Shown: piece by piece, positions 56,337-64,000 of the stretch
Layout: each line of letters starts with the position of its first letter
Numbering within the stretch: position 1 is the first letter of the stretch
NCBI GenBank assembly: GCA_903936705.1
Contig: CAIZWN010000044.1
Location: 62,001 to 126,000 of the forward strand
Length of the DNA: 64,000 nt
Origin: an uncultured Myxococcales bacterium
GTDB taxonomy: Bacteria; Myxococcota_A; UBA9042; DTJE01
Reading direction: 5' to 3'
Made by a program: the position numbers and the translations under genes
The notes under the pieces: generated by a model
What the model was told of the DNA's origin: nothing
Seen by the model: the letters and a program-made list of their open reading frames with translations, nothing else
Databases searched by the model: none

Positions 56337-56756
56337 CTAGACCAGGGATTGCGCGGGGAAGAAGTACGAGATTTCGACTGTGGAAGTCTCGGCGGCGTCG
56401 GACCCGTGCACTGCATTCAACGCCACGTCTGTCCCATAGCGCCCGCGAACGGTGTCCGGACCGGCCTTCTTCGAGTCGGTCGCGCCCATCAGGTTTCGCC
56501 ATGTCGCGATGGCGTCCTCGCCCTCCAGGACCAGGGCCACGATCGGCCCTGATGACATGAAGTCGCACAGCTCGCCGTAGAAGCCGCGCTCCCGATGGAC
56601 CACATAGAACGCCTCGGCTTGTGCCTTCGACAGTTTCGTCATTCGCAACGACAGAATCTTCAGGCCAGCCGCCTCCATCATCGCAATAATGGCGCCGGTT
56701 TTTCCTGCCGCCACCGCGTCAGGTTTCACCATCGCCAGGGTTCTCTGAAGTGCCAT
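56337..56756 (-). CDS. ndk: Nucleoside diphosphate kinase
   Basis: About 139 residues. Ndk equilibrates nucleoside di- and triphosphates. RTLAMVKPDAV at the start, and NAVHGSDA with the phosphorylated histidine, identify it, together with RNLMGATD and VRGRYGTDV. The ATG at 56756 has GGAGG upstream; an in-frame start at 56789 lies inside sucD. It is the third gene of sucC-sucD-ndk, 16 bases after sucD. The pairing is sensible: Ndk can exchange phosphate between the nucleotides made by succinyl-CoA synthetase. Confidence 0.96.
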   Translation of the reverse strand: MALQRTLAMVKPDAVAAGKTGAIIAMMEAAGLKILSLRMTKLSKAQAEAFYVVHRERGFYGELCDFMSSGPIVALVLEGEDAIATWRNLMGATDSKKAGPDTVRGRYGTDVALNAVHGSDAAETSTVEISYFFPAQSLV

Positions 56757-56772
56757 GTTCGCCTCCGCAGTT

Positions 56773-57654
56773 CTACTTCCGCCAACCAATGCGTTTTGCC
56801 AGGGTCGCGCCGATATCGGCCGGCGTCTCGGCCACGTCGATGCCGTTTTCGTTAAGGCACTTGATCTTGGATTCGGCCGTCCCTTCGCCGCCGCTGATTA
56901 TAGCACCGGCGTGCCCCATACGGCGTCCAGGTGGCGCAGTACGCCCGGCGATGAAGGCGATCACCGGCTTCGTCATGTGGGCCTTCACGAACGCGGCTGC
57001 CTTCTCCTCGGCCGACCCGCCAATCTCGCCAATCAGGACTACAGCCTCGGTGTCCGGATCGTCCTGGAATGCTTGCAGGACCTCGATGAAGCCCGTGCCG
57101 GCCACCGGGTCGCCGCCGATGCCGACTGCCGTGCTCTGGCCAAGGCCCAGTTCTGTCAACTGCGCCACGGCCTCGTAGGTCAGGGTGCCCGAACGTGAAA
57201 CGACACCGATGTGGCCAGGCTGGTGGATGGAAGCCGGCAGGATTCCGATCTTGCACCGCCCTGACGGGCTGATCAGACCAGGGCAGTTCGGCCCGATCAA
57301 CCGCACGCCTGCGCGGTCCACCACCGGCTTTACCGCCAGCATGTCCAGCACCGGCACGCCCTCGGTGATGCACACTATCAGCTTGACGCCTGCGTCGACC
57401 GCCTCGAGGATTGCATCCTTGCAGAATGGCGCCGGGACAAAGATGCACGTGGCATCGGCTCCGGTCGCCTTGACGGCCTGGCTGACCGAATCGAACACGG
57501 GAATCTCGTCAACCTTGGTGCCGCCCTTGCCCGGCGTCACGCCACCAACCACCTTGGTTCCATAGGCGACCATCTGGCGGGCATGGTACGAGCCGGCGCC
57601 GCCCGTGATTCCCTGTACCAGTACCCGCGTGTTCGCATCAACGTAGATCGACAT
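56773..57654 (-). CDS. sucD: Succinyl-CoA synthetase alpha subunit
   Basis: 293 residues. The alpha subunit binds CoA and is phosphorylated on a histidine while succinyl-CoA is converted to succinate with nucleotide triphosphate formation. CoA-binding [12 protein letters not shown], the SRSGTLTYE region, [10 protein letters not shown] and the histidine loop [13 protein letters not shown] are present. It starts three bases after sucC, with GGGAGG upstream, so the two subunits are made together. A TCA-cycle role is expected. Confidence 0.96.
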   Translation of the reverse strand: MSIYVDANTRVLVQGITGGAGSYHARQMVAYGTKVVGGVTPGKGGTKVDEIPVFDSVSQAVKATGADATCIFVPAPFCKDAILEAVDAGVKLIVCITEGVPVLDMLAVKPVVDRAGVRLIGPNCPGLISPSGRCKIGILPASIHQPGHIGVVSRSGTLTYEAVAQLTELGLGQSTAVGIGGDPVAGTGFIEVLQAFQDDPDTEAVVLIGEIGGSAEEKAAAFVKAHMTKPVIAFIAGRTAPPGRRMGHAGAIISGGEGTAESKIKCLNENGIDVAETPADIGATLAKRIGWRK

Positions 57655-57657
57655 TTT

Positions 57658-58821
57658 TCAACCTCCCTTGCTGGCGCGAACGACGGCCTCGGCAGCCTCG
57701 CGCATGGACTCGACCGGCGTGATTCGCAGTCCCGACTTCGCAAGGATTTCGCGCCCGGCATCCCGGTTGGTTCCCTGCAGACGGACCACCAGTGGGACGG
57801 TAAGCCCGACGTCCCTGGCCGCAGCCACGACGCCCTCGGCGATTACGTCACACTTCATGATGCCGCCGAAGATGTTGACCAGGATTGCCTTGGGTTTGTC
57901 GCTTAGAATGATTTCGAACGCCGCCTTCACGCGCTCACGATCCGCAGAACCGCCCACGTCCAGGAAGTTCGCGGGCGAACCGCCGAAGTGCTGGATCGTG
58001 TCCATGGTAGCCATCGCCAGCCCGGCACCATTGACCAGGTTGCCGATGTCTCCTGACAGCTTGATGTAGTTCAGGTCGTGCGCGGTTGCACGAACCTCCA
58101 GGGGATCCTCCTCGTCCGTGTCCCGCAAGCCTGCGATGTCGGGGTGGCGGAACAAGGCGTTGTCGTCGAAGTTGACCTTGGCATCAAGGGCCAACAGGTC
58201 GCCATCGGCGGTCACAACAAGCGGATTGATTTCGGCCAGCGAGGCGTCCTTATCGACGAATGCCTTGTACAACGCTGGCAGGAACACGGCGGCCCGCTTG
58301 GCGGCAACCCCCGTCAGTCCCAGCGCCGCACAGGTGTTCCGGACGTGGAACGGCTGGATGCCAACCGAGTAGTCGATGAATTCCTTGTGAATCCTTTCCG
58401 GCTGGTGGGCGGCGACCTCCTCGATCTCCATCCCCCCCTCGGTGGACGCCATCAGCACGATACGGCAGGTCTCGCGGTCCATCACCATCGCGACGTACAG
58501 TTCCCGCGCGATGGCCAGGCCCTCCTCGATGTACACCTTGCGCACCAACCGACCTTCCTCGCCAGTCTGGGGCGTCACTAGTGTCATGCCGATGACGGCG
58601 GCGGCCTTGTCGCGAACCTCGTCCAGCGACTTGCAAACCTTGATTCCGCCGCCCTTTCCGCGCCCGCCGGCATGCACCTGGGCCTTCACGACCCAGACCG
58701 CACCACCAAGCCCCTGGGCCACGGTGCGCGCCTCTTCCGGCGTCGTCGCCAGTCCGCCTCGCGGGACGGCCACACCGAACGAGGCCAGCACTGCCTTAGC
58801 CTGGTACTCATGGATTTTCAT
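57658..58821 (-). CDS. sucC: Succinyl-CoA synthetase beta subunit (ADP/GDP-forming)
   Basis: 387 residues, normal length. The N-terminal ATP-grasp domain begins [22 protein letters not shown] and has [18 protein letters not shown] and [10 protein letters not shown]. The C-terminal ligase domain has [14 protein letters not shown] and [16 protein letters not shown]. Nucleotide specificity cannot be read with confidence. GGAGGAG lies upstream of the ATG. It is the first gene of the sucC-sucD-ndk unit; a TATACT element lies 120 bases upstream. Confidence 0.96.
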   Translation of the reverse strand: MKIHEYQAKAVLASFGVAVPRGGLATTPEEARTVAQGLGGAVWVVKAQVHAGGRGKGGGIKVCKSLDEVRDKAAAVIGMTLVTPQTGEEGRLVRKVYIEEGLAIARELYVAMVMDRETCRIVLMASTEGGMEIEEVAAHQPERIHKEFIDYSVGIQPFHVRNTCAALGLTGVAAKRAAVFLPALYKAFVDKDASLAEINPLVVTADGDLLALDAKVNFDDNALFRHPDIAGLRDTDEEDPLEVRATAHDLNYIKLSGDIGNLVNGAGLAMATMDTIQHFGGSPANFLDVGGSADRERVKAAFEIILSDKPKAILVNIFGGIMKCDVIAEGVVAAARDVGLTVPLVVRLQGTNRDAGREILAKSGLRITPVESMREAAEAVVRASKGG

Positions 58822-58942
58822 TAATTTCTCCTCCCGTAGCTTCGGTCAACGCTACATTCGCGTTTCCCGGTCGAAGAACAGATTCACCTGAACAAGGTCG
58901 GGACGAGGATGCACCCGTCGAACGAAGACGTAACGACTACGC

Positions 58943-58948
58943 AGTATA
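58943..58948 (-). promoter_or_regulatory. Possible -10 element of the sucCD-ndk operon
   Basis: On the minus strand this reads TATACT (five of six), inside the 173-base spacer between nadE and sucC. The -35 region 16-17 bases upstream has only about three matches. It would give a leader of about 115 bases before the sucC ATG. Confidence 0.35.
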
Positions 58949-58994
58949 ACAAGATGAAATCCTTGAATAAAACAGTTCGATTCCAAACGGGACG

Positions 58995-60656
58995 TCAACC
59001 AAGATCCTCTCGAAATCGCTGGACGATGGGGTAGCGGCGCCCAACGCCGAATGCCTTTGGCGTCACCTTGAGGCTGATCGGCGCCTGGCGTCGTTTGAAC
59101 TCGGCTGCCGGAACCGTGCGCGTCACCCAGGACACGGTTTCACGCGCAAATCCACGAGCCACAAGGCCGCGTCCATCCAGGTTGTCGAGGATCATCGCGT
59201 CAAGCAAGGGGTCCAGGACAGGGTAGGGCGGCAGGCTGTCCTCGTCCTTCTGGTCGGGTCGCAATTCGGCCGATGGCGGCCGCGAAATGACAGCTTCGGG
59301 GATCGCAGCGCCATTGATCAGATTCAACTCGCGAGCCACGTCATAGACAAGCGCCTTGTTCAGGTCGCCTATCACGGCAAGGCCTCCGACCATGTCACCA
59401 TAAAGGGTCGAATAGCCAACAGCCAGTTCGGACTTGTTGCCGGTGTTCAACACGATAGCGCCCGTACGGTTCGACCAGGCCATCAGCAGCATCCCCCGGA
59501 TCCGAGCCTGTAGATTCTCCTCGGTCAGGCCGCCTGGCCGACCACCGAACACCGGTTCAAGCGCCGACAGAAACGCCTGGAAAAGCGGCTCGATAGGAAT
59601 TTCATGAAATGCGATGCCCAGGTTGCGACAAAGGGTTGCGGCATCCGCACGCGTACCTTCGGAACTGTAGGGTGACGGCATCGAAATCCCGGTCACGGCA
59701 GAAGGGCCCAGCGCGTTCACAGCCAGCGCCGCCACGACAGCGGAATCGATGCCGCCCGAAACACCAACAACGACGGACGAAATCGAAAGCTTGCCGCAGA
59801 AATCCCGGATGCCAAGGCTGAGGGCGCCCAGAACCTCGCTGCCGGGCGATCTTTCCAATGCAGAATCAGGAACCTCAGGCGCGTTCGCAGCGGCAAGATC
59901 GACGACAAACAGGTCCTCGCCAAACGCCTTGGCAATATGCAGCAGCTTGCCGTCCCTGGCCACGACGAACGATTCGCCGTCAAACACCAGACCGTCGTTC
60001 CCGCCAACCTGATTCGCGTAGACGACCGGGACCCCAAGACGGCAAGCAAGCCGCCTGGCCAGGGCCAAACGCGTCATTATCTTGCGTGCGAAGAAGGGCG
60101 AAGCCGAAACGTTGACCACGACATCTGGAAGAAGATCCTGCAAGTCGACCACGGGATCGCCGACGTAACGTGTGCCTCCGGAAGCCATGCCAGGGTCGTT
60201 CCAGATGTCCTCGCAGATGGTCACACCGATCCGACCGTACGGACGAGCAACGACCGTGGGCTTGGTGGATGCCTCGAAATATCGTTCCTCGTCAAAAACG
60301 TCGTACGTGGGCAACAGCGCCTTGCGGTGGACTGCCAGGACGCGTCCCTGGGACACAAAGGCCGCCGCATTGAACAAAGGCTTGCCGCGCCCGGAGGTAT
60401 TGGGTTGCGCAAACCCGACTACTGCGTCGGGACCATCGACGAATCCCGCCACGGCATCCAGCGCATCAAGGTTTGCCTGGACGAACGCCGGACGTTCCAG
60501 GAAATCCATCGGCGGGTAGCCGGAAACCGCCAGCTCGGGAAACAGAACCAGGTCGGCGCCAAGAACAGCCGCGCGGCGGTACGCATCCCGGATGCGCAGA
60601 ACGTTTCCCTGGAAGTCCCCGACGGTGGTATCAATTTGTGCGACGCCGATTTTCAT
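58995..60656 (-). CDS. nadE: Glutamine-dependent NAD+ synthase
   Basis: About 553 residues with two domains. The N-terminal nitrilase-type glutaminase has its catalytic triad in LFPELAVSGYPP (Glu), HRKALLPTYDVFDE (Lys) and TICEDIW (Cys). The C-terminal NAD synthetase has the PP-loop VVGVSGGIDSAV, then LNTGNKSELAVGYSTLYGDM and the PDQKDEDSLPPY segment. It amidates nicotinic acid adenine dinucleotide with ammonia tunnelled from glutamine. The ATG at 60656 is seven bases after a perfect TATAAT, so the transcript may be leaderless. A 32-base tandem repeat lies just upstream. Confidence 0.95.
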   Translation of the reverse strand: MKIGVAQIDTTVGDFQGNVLRIRDAYRRAAVLGADLVLFPELAVSGYPPMDFLERPAFVQANLDALDAVAGFVDGPDAVVGFAQPNTSGRGKPLFNAAAFVSQGRVLAVHRKALLPTYDVFDEERYFEASTKPTVVARPYGRIGVTICEDIWNDPGMASGGTRYVGDPVVDLQDLLPDVVVNVSASPFFARKIMTRLALARRLACRLGVPVVYANQVGGNDGLVFDGESFVVARDGKLLHIAKAFGEDLFVVDLAAANAPEVPDSALERSPGSEVLGALSLGIRDFCGKLSISSVVVGVSGGIDSAVVAALAVNALGPSAVTGISMPSPYSSEGTRADAATLCRNLGIAFHEIPIEPLFQAFLSALEPVFGGRPGGLTEENLQARIRGMLLMAWSNRTGAIVLNTGNKSELAVGYSTLYGDMVGGLAVIGDLNKALVYDVARELNLINGAAIPEAVISRPPSAELRPDQKDEDSLPPYPVLDPLLDAMILDNLDGRGLVARGFARETVSWVTRTVPAAEFKRRQAPISLKVTPKAFGVGRRYPIVQRFREDLG

Positions 60657-60663
60657 GCGCCGG

Positions 60664-60692
60664 ATTATAGGCACGATGCCACCGAGGATCCA
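60664..60692 (-). promoter_or_regulatory. nadE promoter, probably leaderless
   Basis: On the minus strand a perfect TATAAT (60664-60669) lies seven bases before the nadE ATG at 60656. A weak -35, TGGATC (60687-60692), is 17 bases upstream. Transcription would start at about the A of the ATG. No ribosome binding site is present between them. Confidence 0.5.
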
Positions 60693-60700
60693 GACGATTG

Positions 60701-60764
60701 GAACCCGCAAACATCAGATCAACGTTTGTTACGAACCCGCAAACATCGGATCATCGCTTGTTAC
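60701..60764. repeat. Tandem 32-base duplication upstream of nadE
   Basis: Two abutting copies, 60701-60732 and 60733-60764, start GAACCCGCAAACATC and end TTGTTAC, with three mismatches between them. They begin nine bases upstream of the nadE -35 candidate. No third copy was found nearby. A duplicated binding site for a regulator of NAD synthesis is one possibility; simple slippage is another. Confidence 0.8.
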
Positions 60765-61085
60765 AGATACCGGCCAACCTGACCGCAGGATATATCACAA
60801 TGTCCGATAAGAGATATTATGTCAACTCATGGCAGGATGAAGCCCCCAGTGCGCTTCAAAGGCAAGGCGGCAGGCAACCCGCTTTCGCCCTCCCGCATGC
60901 ATCCGCGTCAATCTCCCTGAAACTTCAAGACTATTCGTGGCGCCCCTGGTTTGCACGACAGTCGACATCATCACGACCGATTCGTTTCCTTTGGTTCGCC
61001 CCAGATAGCTGCGATGCTGGTCAAGCGCGGCAGGACCGGTCGCGCATGTCGGAATCCTGAAGATTGGAAGCGTGGGGGCAAGAGG
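60765..61085. other. Intergenic stretch without recognised gene
   Basis: 321 bases between the tandem repeat and the small membrane ORF. Its first part (60790-60820) is unusually A/T-rich for this region (GATATATCACAA and GAGATATTATG). Short open frames on both strands show no conserved pattern, codon bias or ribosome binding site. I see no tRNA, hairpin terminator or known riboswitch. Confidence 0.5.
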
Positions 61086-61193
61086 ATGGAAAACCTGCTG
61101 GTGTTCGGTACCGTTCTGCTGACCACCGGCCTCGGTCTGAGTGTCTCGCTCAGCACTTTATGGGTGATCGTCCACTTCGGAATGCGACACTAG
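61086..61193 (+). CDS. Small 35-residue single-helix membrane protein, tentative
   Basis: The ATG at 61086 follows a GCAAGAGG stretch, and the product is almost entirely one hydrophobic helix (about residues 4-30: LLVFGTVLLTTGLG and LSTLWVIVHF) ending in Arg-His. This resembles the small inner-membrane proteins found across bacteria. It has no neighbours on the same strand within 300 bases upstream. Its stop is five bases before the end of the convergent HEAT-repeat gene. It could be a chance frame. Confidence 0.35.
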   Translation: MENLLVFGTVLLTTGLGLSVSLSTLWVIVHFGMRH

Positions 61194-61197
61194 AACT

Positions 61198-62091
61198 CTA
61201 TTTCCAGTTCTCCGACTTCGGACCTTTGTCACGTCCGGTAATCGTCTTCAATGCGTCTCTGGCCCGCTCGCGAACCATCGGGCTCTTGTCATCCAGCAGG
61301 ATTATCAATTCAGGGACGGCCTCTTTTGGCTTCAGTTTCAGAACCGCACTTGCAGCCTTCAGCCGGACATTCGTGTCTGTGTCGGAAAGCGCCTTGCGCA
61401 GCGCGGGAACAGCGGCCTTGTCGCCGCACTCACCAAGGGCCCAGGCCGCATTGGAACGAGCCGCCTCGTAAGGGTCCTGTTCCAGCGAGATGATCAGGCT
61501 ATCCACAGCCTTGCGCGCGGGAATGCCAAGAAAGGACCTGGCCGCCATGGCCCGCACGTCCTGGTCGCGGTCAAGAATCAGGGAATCAGCAACTGCATCA
61601 ACGGTTTCCACCGATTTGTCCTTCAGCAACCCCAGCATCACGGCCGCCTGGATCCGAACCTCGCGGTTCGCGGAACGCAGTGCGCGGCGCAGGAACGCCA
61701 TGTTGCCCTTCGCGTCCTTCTTCAGTTCGTTGTAGATCTTCTCGGCTCCACCCATGGCGTCTGCCATTCCCGTCATGTACGCCTTCTCGGTCTCGTTAAG
61801 GGCAACCTCGACGGCCGGCAGCAGCGAATAGGATCGCCCTCGGGCAGCCGGGTGGGTCCTGGGACGCAGTTCTTCCTGATCAATTGCGGGCTTGGATGCC
61901 GGCGCCGTCACGACCGCCACATCCTGACCCTGGGTGCCAGATGCATCCGGCGCCGCCTTTGCCGCCGCGCTGAGCATGGCATCCACCTTGTTGCCGGCCC
62001 CGCATCCGGCCAGCAGGCAGGCCGTGGCAAGAACAACGCACCACTCCCCTGCCCTGGTTGACGTCAGCGAATATTGCCGGCTGATAAACAT
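61198..62091 (-). CDS. HEAT-repeat lipoprotein
   Basis: 297 residues. An N-terminal signal with lipobox LLAGC near residue 30 is followed by an Ala/Pro-rich linker to about 100. About five HEAT/PBS-lyase-type repeats run to the end, visible as the recurring pattern FLRRALRSANREVRIQAAVMLG, DSLILDRDQDVRAMAARSFLG, SLEQDPYEAARSNAAWALGE and ALSDTDTNVRLKAASAVLKL. Such repeats form a curved protein-binding scaffold; no enzyme activity is expected. It is probably anchored in a membrane facing the periplasm. GGAGG precedes the ATG. It is divergent from glpD. The partner is unknown. Confidence 0.82.
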   Translation of the reverse strand: MFISRQYSLTSTRAGEWCVVLATACLLAGCGAGNKVDAMLSAAAKAAPDASGTQGQDVAVVTAPASKPAIDQEELRPRTHPAARGRSYSLLPAVEVALNETEKAYMTGMADAMGGAEKIYNELKKDAKGNMAFLRRALRSANREVRIQAAVMLGLLKDKSVETVDAVADSLILDRDQDVRAMAARSFLGIPARKAVDSLIISLEQDPYEAARSNAAWALGECGDKAAVPALRKALSDTDTNVRLKAASAVLKLKPKEAVPELIILLDDKSPMVRERARDALKTITGRDKGPKSENWK

Positions 62092-62189
62092 TGTGCGAAT
62101 CCTCCAAATACCGTGGTGCAGGCCAGTCTATCCAGCCTGGCACGTCGGCATCGTACTACAATCCGCTGGAATCGGACTGGGGGTATTGA

Positions 62190-63851
62190 ATGTCTTTCGG
62201 GTTGGGGCAGCGCGAGTCGATTGAATCCCGGATGGCCTCTGAACATTTCGATTTGGTGATCGTAGGCGGGGGCATCACCGGCGCCGGAATCTTTCGCGAT
62301 GCCGCCCTTCGCGGACTGAAGGTGGCGCTGGTCGAGATGGAAGACTTTGCCTTTGGAACCTCGTCGCGATCATCGAAACTGGTTCATGGCGGCCTGCGAT
62401 ATCTGGAAACCTACCAGTTCGGTCTTGTCCACGAAAGCACCACCGAACGGACAAGGCTCGAGGGCCTGGCCGCCCATCTGGTTCGTCCGCTGCCATTCCT
62501 GATGCCTGTTTGGAAGGGCAGCAAGCATGGTTTATGGTTCATGAATCTGGGTCTATGGCTGTACGACGCACTCAGCCTGTTCCGGGTGTACCGCCTGCAT
62601 TCCAGGCTGATTCCCGGAAAAGTGGTCCAGACTGCTCCTCCTGTGAAAACGGAAGGGCTCACTGGCGGTCTGCTGTACTACGATTCGGTGACTGACGATA
62701 CGCGCCTGACCTTCGAGAATATCCTTGGTGGAGTCCGTGCGGGAGGCCTGGCGATAAGTCGAGCGCGCGCAAATGGCTTCGTCGAGAAGGACGGAAGGAT
62801 TGTCGCCGTGAAGGCAAGGGACCTTCTGAACAGCTGCGACTTCGTCATCAGGACCACTGCGGTGATCGCGGCAGCCGGACCTTGGAGCGAGTCGGCACAG
62901 GAAGCACTTGGTGTTCAGGACGGGCCAAGATTGCGCCCCACCAAGGGCACACACATTGTCGTCCCGTTGGCAAAGGCGCCTTTGCCGACAGCCGTGGTGA
63001 TGCAGGCCCCCCAGGACGGAAGGGCTTTCTTCATCATTCCGTGGCACGGCGCTACGGTAATCGGCACGACCGATACCGACTACGACGGTGATCCGGCAAA
63101 CGTGATGGCATCGAAGGAGGACGTCGAATACCTGCTTGCCGCAGCCAGGCACCATTTTCCGGGTATCACTGCCGTACCGGCCGACATCATCGGCACGTGG
63201 TCGGGCTTGCGGCCCCTGCTGCGGGCGAACGACGTCTCGGAAAGCGCAGTGTCCCGCGAACATCAAATCCACGTTGACCAGCGGGGAGTAGTAACGATAG
63301 CCGGTGGCAAACTGACTACCTATCGACTGATGGCGCAGCAGGCGTTGAAGGCGGTGAAACCATTTCTTGAAAAGAACCTGCCTAAATCGACGACCGACAA
63401 GATCCCCCTGCCCTACCGCGGGAATCTTGCCAACGAAGCGGCCCGCGAGGCTGTTGTCGTCCAGCTGTCGTCATCCAGGGACATTCCCGAGGATATCGCC
63501 AGGCACCTGACCGAGACATACGGAGAGTCTGCCCAGATACTTCTGGATCTGGGCCGGTCGAATCCGGAACTGCTGCAGCGGCTGGATGCGAACTGGCCTT
63601 ACATCGGGGTTGAGATCGCGTGGGCCGCACGCGAGGAAATGGCCATCACGCTGATCGATGCAATGTGCCGACGTACCCTGGTGTTCTTCCTTCTTGGCGA
63701 CCGCCTGGAACCTGCCGCCAGGAAGGCGGCTGCCATCATGGCCGGGGAGCTTGGCTGGTCCCGGGATCGTGTCGAGGAGGAGGTGGCCCAAATCCTTGAT
63801 TCCCAGCGCCAGCACCTTGACTGCGCGCGAGAATCAGAGCCTCCCGCGTGA
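62190..63851 (+). CDS. glpD: FAD-dependent glycerol-3-phosphate dehydrogenase
   Basis: 553 residues. GlpD oxidises glycerol-3-phosphate to dihydroxyacetone phosphate at the inner membrane and passes electrons to quinone. The FAD-binding VIVGGGITGAGIFRDAALRG is at residues 22-41, followed by FAFGTSSRSSKLVHGGLRYLE, the substrate-site region. Later come FFIIPWHGATVIGTTDTDYDGD and the C-terminal FAD segment VTIAGGKLTTYRLMAQ. The C-terminal helical domain is present (EEMAITLIDAMCRRT). GGGGG precedes the ATG at 62190 and TACAAT at 62157 may be its -10. A GC-rich hairpin follows. An OPA-family transporter at 35891 might supply substrate. Confidence 0.95.
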   Translation: MSFGLGQRESIESRMASEHFDLVIVGGGITGAGIFRDAALRGLKVALVEMEDFAFGTSSRSSKLVHGGLRYLETYQFGLVHESTTERTRLEGLAAHLVRPLPFLMPVWKGSKHGLWFMNLGLWLYDALSLFRVYRLHSRLIPGKVVQTAPPVKTEGLTGGLLYYDSVTDDTRLTFENILGGVRAGGLAISRARANGFVEKDGRIVAVKARDLLNSCDFVIRTTAVIAAAGPWSESAQEALGVQDGPRLRPTKGTHIVVPLAKAPLPTAVVMQAPQDGRAFFIIPWHGATVIGTTDTDYDGDPANVMASKEDVEYLLAAARHHFPGITAVPADIIGTWSGLRPLLRANDVSESAVSREHQIHVDQRGVVTIAGGKLTTYRLMAQQALKAVKPFLEKNLPKSTTDKIPLPYRGNLANEAAREAVVVQLSSSRDIPEDIARHLTETYGESAQILLDLGRSNPELLQRLDANWPYIGVEIAWAAREEMAITLIDAMCRRTLVFFLLGDRLEPAARKAAAIMAGELGWSRDRVEEEVAQILDSQRQHLDCARESEPPA

Positions 63852-63858
63852 TCGGCTG

Positions 63859-63897
63859 GGCCCGGACCGAACGGGCCTGCAACTCCCGTACTTGCAG
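63859..63897 (+). terminator. Double hairpin after glpD
   Basis: GGCCCG/CGGGCC (63859-63864 with 63872-63877, 7-base loop) lies eight bases after the glpD stop. Next to it is CTGCAA/TTGCAG (63877-63882 with 63892-63897, 9-base loop). Both arms are perfect. The first is the better terminator candidate, although no T tract follows. The remaining bases to the window end hold nothing I can assign. Confidence 0.45.
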
Positions 63898-64000
63898 TAA
63901 TTCTCCCTTCTCGGCGCAGACCAGTCCTCCCAGGTGTGGCAACGACCAGTTCAAAACCGAGTAGTGCCTGTCGGCAAAAGCTGTCGGCATGACAGTCCCG

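Noticed and set aside
60698-61060. Plus-strand frame through the tandem repeat and the A/T-rich spacer
   Set aside because: It starts in the repeat, has no ribosome binding site and no conserved or compositional sign of coding.
63736-63990. Minus-strand frame starting near the right edge
   Set aside because: It overlaps the 3' end of glpD by over 100 bases and has no ribosome binding site or recognisable domain.

Overview
This is a gene-dense, G+C-rich bacterial chromosome segment. It comes from a Gram-negative organism: there are O-antigen/LPS-type glycan genes, an Mla-type phospholipid transporter, an RND pump, several lipoproteins and a probable outer-membrane barrel. The encoded sialidase has a lipobox followed by an Asp/Glu-rich linker, a style common in Myxococcota and other former Deltaproteobacteria. 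That placement is an inference; no rRNA or tRNA gene is visible to confirm it. No insertion sequence, prophage or CRISPR array was seen.

Layout. 1-5.8 kb: end of an unknown tail-anchored protein, an M16 zinc protease, glutamate racemase, and an Rrf2 regulator overlapping a ferredoxin gene. 5.8-14.7 kb: glutaminyl-tRNA synthetase with an extra tRNA-binding domain, AhpC peroxiredoxin behind a divergent promoter, a conserved unknown, and an RND adaptor/permease pair. 14.7-28.3 kb: a surface-glycan region (C-methyltransferase, SDR sugar enzyme, RfbH/E1 dehydrase, two GT2 enzymes, a flippase, a HAD protein, a TPP enzyme, a NeuB-like synthase, a GT-C membrane enzyme). 28.3-34.4 kb: the most unusual part, a tandem radical-SAM protein, a radical-SAM/nitrogenase-component-1 fusion and a second nitrogenase-component-1-like protein. 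All are minus strand, behind a good sigma-70-type promoter, and packed directly onto the GT-C, NeuB-like, TPP and HAD genes. 34.5-41.1 kb: an rRNA methyltransferase, an OPA-type MFS transporter, a sialidase and two HAD phosphatases. 41.1-46.6 kb: a five-gene Mla-like operon (STAS-permease, ATPase, MCE protein, auxiliary lipoprotein, candidate outer-membrane protein). 46.8-52.3 kb: a ferredoxin-nitroreductase, then the operon eutB-eutC-(eutL::eutT fusion)-DHODH-like. 52.5-63.9 kb: housekeeping genes thiD, radC, gmk, gltX, ndk, sucD, sucC, nadE, a HEAT-repeat lipoprotein and glpD.

The main candidate for an undescribed system is the radical-SAM/nitrogenase-like operon at 28313-34343. One component-1-like module keeps three cysteines spaced much like NifD cluster ligands; the other lacks the third. 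No NifH-like reductase is in the window. The second notable item is the fusion of the microcompartment shell protein EutL to a EutT-type cobalamin adenosyltransferase, in an ethanolamine operon with no other shell genes. Smaller points are likely leaderless promoters at nadE and eutB, a TGGACA cluster with a perfect inverted repeat before radC, and two compact intergenic repeats.
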